From contig NZ_SAVA01000003.1 in assembly GCF_004022465.1 (NCBI RefSeq), positions 1-64,000 on the forward strand: a stretch of 64,000 nucleotides of DNA, written 5' to 3'. The translations under genes and the position numbers were made by a program. The stretch is from Rhodobacter huangdaonensis (GTDB lineage Bacteria; Pseudomonadota; Alphaproteobacteria; Rhodobacterales; Rhodobacteraceae). The notes under the pieces are model-generated. The model had not been told where the DNA came from, searched no databases, and was given only the letters and a program-made list of their open reading frames with translations. Each line of letters begins with the position of its first letter. Positions within the stretch are counted from its first letter, which is position 1. Positions 45,117 to 53,474 of the stretch are shown piece after piece.

Positions 45117-46739
45117 ATGTCCCATCCGTCCACCGGCGCCGCCGCGCCATCGCGCTTTCTCGACCAGCCGACCGCGGTCTGGGCCACCGCTTTCGCCTGC
45201 GTCGTCGGCTTCATGTCGATCGGTCTGGTCGACCCGATCCTGACCTCGATCGCCGCCGGGCTGAACGCGGGACCGGCGCAGGTGTCGCTGCTCTTCACCT
45301 CCTATTTCCTCGTCACCTCGGTGATGATGCTGGTGACGGGCTTCGTCTCGAGCCGGATCGGCGCGCGGGCGACGCTGATCCTCGGTGCCGGGCTGATCGT
45401 GATCTTCGCGGCGCTTGCGGGCACCTCGGGCTCGGTGCGCGAGCTTGTCGCCTTCCGCGCCGGCTGGGGGCTGGGCAATGCCTTCTTCGTGGTCACCGCA
45501 CTGTCCGTTCTGGTCGCGGTGACGCGCGGCGGCACCGGGCGGGCGGTGCTGATCTACGAGGCGGCGATGGGGCTTGGCCTGTCGGTCGGGCCACTCCTTG
45601 GCGCGGCGCTTGGCGCGCAGTCCTGGCGCTGGCCCTTCTTCGGCACGGCGACGCTGATGGCGGTGGGGCTGGTCTCGGTGCTGGCCTTCCTGCCCTCGCT
45701 GCCGCGGCCGGCGCAGAAGACGGCGCTGAGCGCCCCGATCCGCGCGCTTGGCCACCCCGGGCTGTTCACCGTGTCGCTGGCCGCCTTCTTCTATTATTTC
45801 GCCTTCTTCGCGGTGCTGGCCTTCGCGCCTTTCGTGCTGGACCTGTCGGCCCATGCGGTCGGTGCGATCTTCTTCGGCTGGGGGCTGATGCTGGCGCTGT
45901 TCTCGGTCTTCGTGGCGCCGCGGGTCGAGGCGCGCTTCGGCCTTGTGCCGGTGGTCGCGGTGGCGCTCGCGGCGCTTGCCGTGCTGCTCGTCGTGATGGG
46001 ATCGGGCAACAAGCCCGCGATCGCCGCGGCGGTGATCCTGTCGGGGGCGATCATGGGCGTGTGCAACACGCTCTTCACCGAGCTCGCGCTCGAGGTCTCC
46101 GACGTGCCGCGGCCGGTCGCCTCGGCGGGCTACAACTTCCTGCGCTGGTTCGCGGGGGTGGTCGCACCCTGGGCGGTGCCGACGATCGCGGAACATGGTT
46201 CGGTGCTGGCGGCCTTCTCGGTCGCGGCGCTGGCGGCGCTGCTGGCGCCCGCGACGCTGTGGCTGCGCCGCGGCTCGATCGCGCATCACAAGGCGGCCCC
46301 GGCCACGGCCCCGGCGCCGGGGCTGGTCGTCGCCGCGGTCGATGGCAGCGATGCCGACGCGCGGGTGATCGAGCGCGCCGTGGCGCTGGCGAAGGCCGCG
46401 GGCGGGCGGGCGGTGCTCGCGCTCCATGTCCGGGTCAGCGAAGTGCTTGACGGCGCCGAGGCCGAGACCGAACCCCGCCCGCAGGCCGAGGCGATCGTCG
46501 CGCGCGCCCGCGCCCGGATCGCGGCGGCGGGCATCGCGGCGCAGGGCGAGGTGCTGCATGCGACGCCCGGCCAGGCGGTGCGCGCCGCGCTTGCCCATGC
46601 CGCGGCCGGCGGCGCCACGCATTTTGTGATCGGCGCGCCGCATGAGGGCGCGCTCGATGACCTGCTGCACGGCAGTTTCGCCCGCGCGGCCGAAGCGGCG
46701 GGGCGTCAGACCGCGATCGCGGTGGAAACGGTCGACTGA
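45117..46739 (+). CDS. MFS transporter fused to a C-terminal universal stress protein domain
   Basis: 540 residues. Residues 20-395 hold about twelve helices of an MFS exporter (YFLVTSVMMLVTGFVSSRIG between helices 2-3). From about 400 a UspA domain follows: GLVVAAVDGSDADARVIERA, then HATPGQAVRAALAHA and a nucleotide-site-like GATHFVIGAPHEGALDDLLH. The last motif resembles the Usp G-2X-G-9X-G(S/T) loop: GAPHEGALDDLLHGSFA. The fusion suggests transport gated by ATP or stress. Controlled by the divergent MarR protein. Confidence 0.88.
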   Translation: MSHPSTGAAAPSRFLDQPTAVWATAFACVVGFMSIGLVDPILTSIAAGLNAGPAQVSLLFTSYFLVTSVMMLVTGFVSSRIGARATLILGAGLIVIFAALAGTSGSVRELVAFRAGWGLGNAFFVVTALSVLVAVTRGGTGRAVLIYEAAMGLGLSVGPLLGAALGAQSWRWPFFGTATLMAVGLVSVLAFLPSLPRPAQKTALSAPIRALGHPGLFTVSLAAFFYYFAFFAVLAFAPFVLDLSAHAVGAIFFGWGLMLALFSVFVAPRVEARFGLVPVVAVALAALAVLLVVMGSGNKPAIAAAVILSGAIMGVCNTLFTELALEVSDVPRPVASAGYNFLRWFAGVVAPWAVPTIAEHGSVLAAFSVAALAALLAPATLWLRRGSIAHHKAAPATAPAPGLVVAAVDGSDADARVIERAVALAKAAGGRAVLALHVRVSEVLDGAEAETEPRPQAEAIVARARARIAAAGIAAQGEVLHATPGQAVRAALAHAAAGGATHFVIGAPHEGALDDLLHGSFARAAEAAGRQTAIAVETVD

Positions 46740-46770
46740 GGGAAGACGGAGGGGAGAGGGGCGCTGCCCC

Positions 46771-47664
46771 TCAGACCCATTTCGCCAGCGGCGGCAGGCT
46801 CATCAGCACCGCATCGGCATTGTGCCCGGTCTCGAGCCCGAATTTCGTGCCGCGGTCGTAGACGAGGTTGTATTCGGCATAAAGGCCGCGGTGGATCAGC
46901 TGCGCATCACGGTCGACCTCGGAGGCGGGGGTGCCGAGGCGGCGCTCGGTCACCGGCACGAAGGCGGGCAGGAAAGCCGCGCCCACGTCCCGGGTGAAGG
47001 CGAAATCCGCGTCCCAGTCGCCGCTGTTCAGATCGTCATAGAAGATACCGCCGACGCCGCGGGCGCGGTGCCGGTGCGGGATGTAGAAATACTCGTCCGC
47101 CCAGGCCTTGAAGCGCGGGTAATAGCCCGGGTCATGCGCATCGCAGGCCGCCTGCAGCGCGGCATGGAAATGCGCCGTGTCCTCGGCATATTCGATGCAG
47201 GGGTTCAGATCGGCGCCGCCGCCGAACCACCACGCGCCCGGCGTCCAGAACATCCGGGTGTTCATGTGCACCGCCGGCGTGTGCGGGTTGCGCATGTGGG
47301 CGACAAGCGAGATCCCCGAGGCCCAGAACCGCGGGTCCGTCTCCATCCCCGGCACGCCGCGCGCCGCCATCGCCTTTTGCGCCCGCGGCGCGAGCGTGCC
47401 CCAGACCGTCGAGATGTTCACGCCGACCTTCTCGAAGACACGCCCGCCGCGCAGCACCGACATCTTGCCGCCGCCCTGGTCCTCGCCCGCGGCGCCGGTG
47501 CGGGTGGTGGGCGTCACCTCGAAGCGGCCGGCGGGCAGGTCGCCCGCGCCCGCGCCCCCGTCCTCGAGCGCCTCGAGCGCCTCGAAAGCCGCGACGATGC
47601 GGTCGCGCAGGGTCGAGAACCAGGCACTGGCGGCGGCCTTGCGGGGCTCGAATGTGTCGGTCAT
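46771..47664 (-). CDS. hemF: Oxygen-dependent coproporphyrinogen III oxidase
   Basis: 297 residues. Family signature blocks: FEKVGVNISTVWGTL, VHMNTRMFWTPGAWWFGGGA, DLNPCIEYAED and GGIFYDDL. Decarboxylates coproporphyrinogen III to protoporphyrinogen IX with O2. The oxygen-independent counterpart HemN begins at 63683, so both routes are available. Monocistronic; start at 47664. Confidence 0.95.
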   Translation of the reverse strand: MTDTFEPRKAAASAWFSTLRDRIVAAFEALEALEDGGAGAGDLPAGRFEVTPTTRTGAAGEDQGGGKMSVLRGGRVFEKVGVNISTVWGTLAPRAQKAMAARGVPGMETDPRFWASGISLVAHMRNPHTPAVHMNTRMFWTPGAWWFGGGADLNPCIEYAEDTAHFHAALQAACDAHDPGYYPRFKAWADEYFYIPHRHRARGVGGIFYDDLNSGDWDADFAFTRDVGAAFLPAFVPVTERRLGTPASEVDRDAQLIHRGLYAEYNLVYDRGTKFGLETGHNADAVLMSLPPLAKWV

Positions 47665-47766
47665 GGCGATCTCCCTTTTTGCGCCGTCCTAGCAGGCAAG
47701 GCGCGAGGGGGGAATTGCGTTTTCCGCGCCGGAGGAGAAGAATGCGCCATCAGCCGGAGACCCGCC

Positions 47767-48177
47767 ATGCGCAAGACCGCCGCCCTTTTCGCCCTGCTCG
47801 TCCTTGCCGCCTGCGGCACGCCGCAGGAGCAGTGCATCAACCGCGCCACGCGCGAGACCCGCACCCTGCAGTCGCTGCTGGCCGAGACCGAGGGCAACCT
47901 CGCCCGCGGCTATGCCTGGGAAGAATACGAGGTGCCGACGACGCGGTGGGAAGTGTGCGGCTATGACACCTACACCCGGCGCGACGGTCGGGTGATCCAG
48001 AAGCCGCGGATGTGCCTCGAGGATGACACGATCACCCGGCGCCGGCAGGTGGTGATCGACCCGGTCACGGAAACCCGCAAGCGCGACAACCTGCGCGCCA
48101 AGATCCGCGCCCTTGCACCGCAGATGAACGCGGAAATCACCGCCTGCCGGGCCGCCTATCCGGAAGAGCCGAAGTAA
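47767..48177 (+). CDS. Small lipoprotein of unknown function
   Basis: 136 residues. Lipoprotein signal MRKTAALFALLVLAAC|G, so a lipid-anchored envelope protein. The mature part is highly charged with a predicted helix (RETRTLQSLLAETEGNLARG), a Tyr-rich middle and Cys residues (at least three in addition to the lipidated one). The Arg-rich RRRQVVID and the final CRAAYPEEPK are notable. No family assigned; intact with a reasonable ribosome site. Confidence 0.75.
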   Translation: MRKTAALFALLVLAACGTPQEQCINRATRETRTLQSLLAETEGNLARGYAWEEYEVPTTRWEVCGYDTYTRRDGRVIQKPRMCLEDDTITRRRQVVIDPVTETRKRDNLRAKIRALAPQMNAEITACRAAYPEEPK

Positions 48178-48209
48178 TCCCGCCCGACAATCCCGCCCGG
48201 GCGTGCCGC

Positions 48210-49019
48210 TCAGTAGACCGGCACGCGCACCGTGTCGGCGATGCCACGGCCGCCGTCGACGGTGACGATCTGGCCGGTGACGAAGCCCGCCCCCGACGAG
48301 GCGAGGTATTGCACCGTTTCCGCCAGTTCGGTCGGCGGCGCGATGCGGCCAAGCGGCGTGCCTGCGGTGATCGCCTCGCGCCAGTCGGCGTTCTCGCGCA
48401 GCGCCGCATGCAGCGAGGCGCTCATCATCGAGGCGAAGGCGACGCCGTTCACCCGGATCCGGTGCGGCGCGAGCGCGAGTGCGAGCCCGCGCGTCGCCTG
48501 ATCCTGCGCCGCACAGGCGATGGAATAGGCCAGCAGCTCGGGCTGGGTGCGCTGCGCGGCGAGGGTCGAGACGTTGACGATGCAGCCGACCTCGCCGGTG
48601 GTGCGCCCGTCCTTCTCGGCCAGCGCGATCATCCGCTTCGCAGTGAGCTGCGACAGCCGCAGCCCCGCCTTCATGTTGTGCCGCAGCATCGATTCCAGCA
48701 CCTCGGCGTCGGGCTCGAGCGGGTCGCAGGGGGTGAAACTGCGCGCGGCATTGACCAGAATGTCGATCCGTTCGAAGGCGTCGATGGTGGCCGAGAGCAG
48801 GTTGGCGATGGTCAGCTTCTCGCACAGATCGCCGGCAAAGACCCGTGCCGGGCCCTCCGCCTTGGCGCTGTCGCCGAACTCGGCCATCAGCTTCGTCTCG
48901 TCGATGTCGGCGCACATCACCTGCGCGCCGCGGTCGAGGAAATGGCGCGCGATGGCAAGGCCGATGCCGTTGGCGGCGCCGGTGATGATCGCGGTCTTTC
49001 CGGTGATGGCCAGAGACAT
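48210..49019 (-). CDS. SDR-family oxidoreductase with degenerate active site
   Basis: 269 residues. NAD(P) motif TGAANGIG (TGxxxGxG) at the N-terminus and the C-terminal PTELAETVQYLAS..FVTGQIVTVDGG typical of classical SDRs. The usual NNAG is NAAR, and the catalytic YxxxK reads Y165-S-I-A-C169: the Lys is Cys. It may be catalytically weak or use another mechanism. Substrate unknown; no operon partners. Confidence 0.85.
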   Translation of the reverse strand: MSLAITGKTAIITGAANGIGLAIARHFLDRGAQVMCADIDETKLMAEFGDSAKAEGPARVFAGDLCEKLTIANLLSATIDAFERIDILVNAARSFTPCDPLEPDAEVLESMLRHNMKAGLRLSQLTAKRMIALAEKDGRTTGEVGCIVNVSTLAAQRTQPELLAYSIACAAQDQATRGLALALAPHRIRVNGVAFASMMSASLHAALRENADWREAITAGTPLGRIAPPTELAETVQYLASSGAGFVTGQIVTVDGGRGIADTVRVPVY

Positions 49020-49061
49020 GGCAGCTCCCTTCGGAGTGGTTTTCGCCCCTGTTAGCGCATT

Positions 49062-50126
49062 TCAGCGCCGGGGGCGAGAGAGACGGCGACGTGGTGACGC
49101 CACGGCGGGCGCCGGCGGGCGGGCGGCGCTCTGCACGATCGGCCGTTCGGCGCGGATCAGACGGAAGGCGCCGTCGGGGCCACCGGGCGGCACGATCTCG
49201 GTCACCTCGTGGAAGGCGGCACGCAGCGCCTCCTCGTAGGGCAGGTGGCGGTTCGACACCATCCACAGCGTGCCCGAGAGCGACAGCATCGAGGCGGCGG
49301 CCCGGATGAAGGCCTGCCCAAGCGCCGGATCGGCGGCGCGCGAGCTGTGGAAGGGCGGGTTCATCACCGCCGCGGTATAGCGCGCCTCGGGCTTGAAGAC
49401 GGTGGCATCGGCCCAGACGAAATGCGCCCGCGGATCGGTGATGTTGAGCCGCGCGCAATCAAGCGCGGCATGTTCCGCCTCGATCAGATCGAGGCTCTCG
49501 ACCCCCTTGCGCGCCAGCACCTGCGCCGCAAGCCAGCCCCAGCCGGCGCCGATATCGGCCATCCGGGCGGGCAGCGTCTCGGGCAGCGCGGCCGCCAGCA
49601 GCGCCGAGCCGCGGTCGACGCCGTCGGCCGAGAACACGCCGGGCTGGGTGACGAAGCCCGGCACCACTTCGGTGCGGTGCCCCTTCCAGTCATCGAGCGC
49701 GCCATGCGCCGCCTCGAGCCGGAAGATCTTGCCATGCGCCTTGGCGATCGGCTCGCCCACCGGCAGCCGCGCGCGCAGATCGCGCAGCATCGAATCGATG
49801 CCGTCCGTCTTCAGCCCGTCGACCCAGATCGGCCCGCCCGGCACCACCACCTCGCAGGCGAGCGCGAGGATCGCCCGCGCCTCGGCCTTGGCGCGCGGCA
49901 GGAACACCACCGCGGCGGCATAGGGCCCCTCGGGGGCGGGATCGGTCGCGATGCCGCGCGCGCGCAGCGCCTCCCAATCCGGGCGGAAGCCCTGCACGGC
50001 ATGCAGCCGCTCGGTCGGCAGATCGCTCAGATCGGTGGCGGCGGTCGGACGGAACAGCGCGATGCGCCCCGCCGCGGGCAGGGCATCGGGCGCGTCAAGC
50101 GCAAGGGACAGGCGGGAATGGCTCAT
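49062..50126 (-). CDS. Class I SAM-dependent methyltransferase, RsmC-like (16S rRNA m2G1207)
   Basis: 354 residues. An N-terminal half of degenerate MTase fold is followed by the catalytic Rossmann domain: SAM motif ADIGAGWGWLAAQ, then the N2-guanine methyltransferase motif NPPFH. The two-domain plan and NPPF match RsmC. The tail is Arg/Pro-rich (SPRRRLSRPRR). Located next to clpS. Confidence 0.86.
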   Translation of the reverse strand: MSHSRLSLALDAPDALPAAGRIALFRPTAATDLSDLPTERLHAVQGFRPDWEALRARGIATDPAPEGPYAAAVVFLPRAKAEARAILALACEVVVPGGPIWVDGLKTDGIDSMLRDLRARLPVGEPIAKAHGKIFRLEAAHGALDDWKGHRTEVVPGFVTQPGVFSADGVDRGSALLAAALPETLPARMADIGAGWGWLAAQVLARKGVESLDLIEAEHAALDCARLNITDPRAHFVWADATVFKPEARYTAAVMNPPFHSSRAADPALGQAFIRAAASMLSLSGTLWMVSNRHLPYEEALRAAFHEVTEIVPPGGPDGAFRLIRAERPIVQSAARPPAPAVASPRRRLSRPRR

Positions 50127-50148
50127 GGCTGGCAGAGGCGCGCGCGCC

Positions 50149-50490
50149 TCACTCCTTTTCCATCGTGCATTGCAACGGATGCTGATGGCGGCGGGCGAAA
50201 TCCATCACCTGCGCGACCTTGGTCTCGGCCACCTCGAAGCTGAACACGCCGACGACGGCGAGCCCCTTCTTGTGCACGGTCAGCATGATCTCGAAAGCTT
50301 GCGCGTGGCTCAGGCCGAAGAAGCGTTCGAGGATATGGACGACGAACTCCATCGGGGTGTAATCGTCGTTCAGGAGCAGCACCTTGTACATCGGCGGGCG
50401 CTGCGTCTTCGGTTTCGTCTTGAGGGCAACGCCGGCCTCGCCTTCGGCATCGTCCTTGCGGTCGGCCATCATCTCAAGCGGGTGGAACAT
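50149..50490 (-). CDS. clpS: ATP-dependent Clp protease adaptor ClpS
   Basis: 113 residues. The family core YKVLLLNDDYTPMEFVV, with HILERFFGLSHAQA and VHKKGLAVVGVFSFEVAETK, is intact; the hydrophobic N-degron pocket and ClpA-contact residues are in these blocks. The disordered N-terminus is about 35 residues. Start at 50490 has GAGG; ATG codons at residues 7-8 are possible. Delivers N-end-rule substrates to ClpAP. Confidence 0.95.
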   Translation of the reverse strand: MFHPLEMMADRKDDAEGEAGVALKTKPKTQRPPMYKVLLLNDDYTPMEFVVHILERFFGLSHAQAFEIMLTVHKKGLAVVGVFSFEVAETKVAQVMDFARRHQHPLQCTMEKE

Positions 50491-50611
50491 TGCGCCTCGG
50501 TCTTCGGGAATCGCTCGCGGTATCGGGGGAATATAGGAAGATCATGCCACAAGGAAAGACATTGCGGGCGAGGAATCTGCCCGCGACGGGTGTCGCGACC
50601 GGGAGTGTCGC

Positions 50612-51307
50612 ATGAAACTCACGACAATCGGCTTCGATGCCGACGACACGCTGTGGCACAACGAGCGCTTCTTCCGCCTGACCCAGGCCCGTTTCACCGC
50701 GCTTCTGGCCGGGCATGCCGATGGCGCGTGGCTGGGCGAGCGGCTGCTTGCGGCCGAGCGGCGCAACGTCGGGATCTACGGCTTCGGGGTGAAGGGCTTC
50801 ACCCTCTCGATGATCGAGACCGCGATCGAGGTCAGCGACGGCGCGGTGCCGGGCGCGGTGATCGCCGAGATTCTCGCGGCCGGGCGCGAGATGCTCGCCC
50901 ATCCGATCGAGCTGTTGCCCGAGGCACGCGCGGCAATCGAGGCGCTCGCCGGCCGCTACCGGCTGGTGCTGGTCACCAAGGGCGACCTGATCGACCAGGA
51001 GCGGAAACTTGCCCAGTCGGGGCTTGGCGATCTCTTCGACGCGGTCGAGATCGTGTCGGAGAAGCGCCCGGCCACCTATACCGAGGTCTTCGCCCGCCAC
51101 GGCACCGGCGCAGACGCTGCGATGATGGTCGGCAACTCGTTGAAATCGGACGTGCTTCCGATGATCGCCGCGGGGGGCTGGGGGGTGCATGTGCCGCATG
51201 AGATGACCTGGGCGCTCGAGGAAGCCGAGGTGCCGCAGGGCCACCCGCGGTTTGCCGCCCTGCCCTCGCTTTCCGGGCTGCACGAACTGCTCGAGCGGAT
51301 CGGCTGA
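50612..51307 (+). CDS. HAD-family hydrolase
   Basis: 231 residues. Motif I FDADDTLWHNE with nucleophile Asp9 and Asp11, motif II near LVTKGDL, and motif IV MMVGNSLKSDVLPMIAAG. The alpha-helical cap lies between motifs I and II. Substrate cannot be predicted; phosphoglycolate-like or nucleotide phosphatases share this plan. Divergent from clpS. Confidence 0.85.
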   Translation: MKLTTIGFDADDTLWHNERFFRLTQARFTALLAGHADGAWLGERLLAAERRNVGIYGFGVKGFTLSMIETAIEVSDGAVPGAVIAEILAAGREMLAHPIELLPEARAAIEALAGRYRLVLVTKGDLIDQERKLAQSGLGDLFDAVEIVSEKRPATYTEVFARHGTGADAAMMVGNSLKSDVLPMIAAGGWGVHVPHEMTWALEEAEVPQGHPRFAALPSLSGLHELLERIG

Positions 51308-51567
51308 GCCCCGGGAGATGACGGACAACGCCTTGATCTTGTGCGATTTCGCCCCCGCGACACCATGTCGCCGGGGGGCTGTCACGGCCGCGTTACCACC
51401 CCTCGCCGCCCGGCCCGGCACAACCACGAGATCTTGGGGCACACCTGAATGTCGCGACGAAAGCACTTGAAAATAGGCGGTTTTCAGGGCGAAAAAGCCG
51501 TGTTAGGCTGAACGCCAAAGCTCCGGAACAAAACAACGGGGCACGAGGCAGCACAAGGACAGAAACC

Positions 51568-53229
51568 GTGACCACGCTCGCGCGATGGGTCCGTTACGGG
51601 CTATTTGCACTCTCCCTGATCTTCCTGCCGCTGGCTGCGCTGGCCGCGCCCTTTGCCGCGATGGTGATGGATGCGCGAACCGGCGAGGTGCTCTATTCGC
51701 AGAATGCCGATACCCGTCTGCACCCTGCCTCGCTGACCAAGATGATGACGCTCTACCTGACCTTCGACGCGATCGAGCGCGGCCAGGTCAGCCTCGATTC
51801 CGTCGTCACCGTCACCGCCCATGCGGCGAGCCAGCCGCCGTCGCGGCTTGGCCTGCGCGCCGGCCAGAAGATCCAGCTGCGCTACCTGATCCGTGCCGCG
51901 GCGGTGAAATCGGCAAACGATGCGGCGGCGGCGATCGGCGATTATCTCGGCGGCGACGAGGCGGGCTTTGCCACCAAGATGAACCGCATGGCCAAGGCGC
52001 TTGGCATGAAGAACACCACCTTCCGGAATGCCAACGGCCTGACCCGCGAGGGCCACATGTCGACCGCGCGCGACATGACGCTTCTCGGGCGCCACCTGAT
52101 CTACGACTTCCCGCAGTACTACAACCTGTTCTCGCGCCGCACCGCGGATGCCGGCATCGCCAAGGTGTCGAGCACCAACCGCCGCTTCCTCGATGCCTAT
52201 GACGGCGCCGACGGGATCAAGACCGGCTACACCGTGCCCGCGGGCTTCAACCTCGTCGCTTCGGCGCAGCGCGGCAACAAGCGCATCATCGCCACCGTCT
52301 TCGGCGGCACCTCGACCGCGCAGCGCAACGCCAAGGTGGCCGAGCTGCTCGATCTCGGCTTCGCGCGCGCACCGGGCAAGACCACCCTCGACAAGCCGGC
52401 GCCGCCCGCCCTGATGGCGGATGCGACGGGCGTCGCCGGCCCCGAAGTCACCGGCGCCGAGGATGACACGGACGAGGGCGATGCCCCGGTCGCCGCGGCG
52501 AAGACGCTGCGTCTGGCCGCTGCGCCGCCGGCAAGCCCGCGGCCGATGGCGCGCCCGGGCACCGCGGCGCATGACAGCGAAGCGGTCGAGCTGGCGCTGG
52601 CGAAGGCGCTCGAGCCTGCGGCACCCGCGACCGCGCCGGTCGCCGCCGCCGTGGCCGAGGTCACCGATGTCGTGGCCCAGGCGGCCAGCCCGCGCCCTGC
52701 CGCCGCCCCGCGTGAAACCGTTCCGGTCGCCGCGGCGGGCTTCGTCCAGGCCGCGACGCCGCAGCCCGAGACGCTGGCGATGAACGATTTCTCCGAGGAC
52801 ACGCCGGCCGAGGGCGACGCCCCCGATCCGCGCGAGCCGATTTTCGTGCAGACCTCGACGCCGCAGCCCGAGACGCTGGAGATGGCCGGCCACAAGAACC
52901 CGACCGACAACACGGTGATCCTGGCCGCCCTGACGCCCCCCGCCCCCGCGCCGCAGCAGGAGCGCGAGGTGGTGGCCCGCGCCTCGAGCTCGGGCGGGCG
53001 CAACTGGGGCGTCAATGTCGGCAAGTTCCCGTCGCAATACGCCGCCGAACGCTCGCTGCTGAAGACGGCGCTGATGGAAAGCGACACGCTCGGCGATGCG
53101 CTGCGCAAGGTCGCCCGCGGCAAGACCGGCTTCGAGGCGAATTTCGTCGGCATGACCAAAGCCGGCGCCGAGCTTGCCTGCGCGCGGCTGACCGCCCGCG
53201 CCTCGGACTGCACGGTGATCGGGCCCTGA
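51568..53229 (+). CDS. D-alanyl-D-alanine carboxypeptidase (PBP5/6 type) with C-terminal SPOR domain
   Basis: 553 residues starting at GTG 51568 after AAGGA. Signal peptide about 1-29, peptidase S11 domain with S55-x-x-K58 (SLTK), S115-A-N117, and K218-T-G. A long Ala/Pro-rich linker (about 275-470) contains two near copies of TPQPETLxM. The SPOR domain (about 475-553, NWGVNVGKFPSQYAAERSLL) binds denuded septal glycan. Trims stem pentapeptides at the division site. Ends at a strong terminator. Confidence 0.92.
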   Translation: MTTLARWVRYGLFALSLIFLPLAALAAPFAAMVMDARTGEVLYSQNADTRLHPASLTKMMTLYLTFDAIERGQVSLDSVVTVTAHAASQPPSRLGLRAGQKIQLRYLIRAAAVKSANDAAAAIGDYLGGDEAGFATKMNRMAKALGMKNTTFRNANGLTREGHMSTARDMTLLGRHLIYDFPQYYNLFSRRTADAGIAKVSSTNRRFLDAYDGADGIKTGYTVPAGFNLVASAQRGNKRIIATVFGGTSTAQRNAKVAELLDLGFARAPGKTTLDKPAPPALMADATGVAGPEVTGAEDDTDEGDAPVAAAKTLRLAAAPPASPRPMARPGTAAHDSEAVELALAKALEPAAPATAPVAAAVAEVTDVVAQAASPRPAAAPRETVPVAAAGFVQAATPQPETLAMNDFSEDTPAEGDAPDPREPIFVQTSTPQPETLEMAGHKNPTDNTVILAALTPPAPAPQQEREVVARASSSGGRNWGVNVGKFPSQYAAERSLLKTALMESDTLGDALRKVARGKTGFEANFVGMTKAGAELACARLTARASDCTVIGP

Positions 53230-53256
53230 GCCCCCTGCCCCACCGCCAGACAGACG

Positions 53257-53282
53257 AAAGCCGGCCCGGGGGCCGGCTTTTT
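53257..53282 (+). terminator. Rho-independent terminator after the DD-carboxypeptidase gene
   Basis: AAAGCCGGCC-CGGG-GGCCGGCTTT followed by TT: 10-bp stem with a T-run, between the convergent carboxypeptidase and ccoS genes. Confidence 0.85.
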
Positions 53283-53303
53283 CATCTCTGACGGTCTTGC
53301 CGG

Positions 53304-53462
53304 TCAGCCTTTCGGGTGATCGTCGTATTCATCCGACAGGATGCGCTCGCTGTCGCCCTTCGGGTCCTCATACTGGCGCGTGCGCAGCGTCCAGAAGAAG
53401 GCCACGAGGCCAAAGCCACCGAGGAACAGCGAGATCGGGATCAGATAGGTCAGGACGGACAT
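53304..53462 (-). CDS. ccoS: cbb3 oxidase maturation protein CcoS
   Basis: 52 residues: MSVLTYLIPISLFLGGFGLV begins a single membrane helix, followed by FFWTLRTRQYEDPKGDSERI, the conserved CcoS motif (tryptophan then QYEDxxGD). Needed for insertion of redox centres into the oxidase. Last gene of ccoGHIS, 12 bases after ccoI. Confidence 0.92.
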   Translation of the reverse strand: MSVLTYLIPISLFLGGFGLVAFFWTLRTRQYEDPKGDSERILSDEYDDHPKG

Positions 53463-53474
53463 CGGCGCCTCCGC

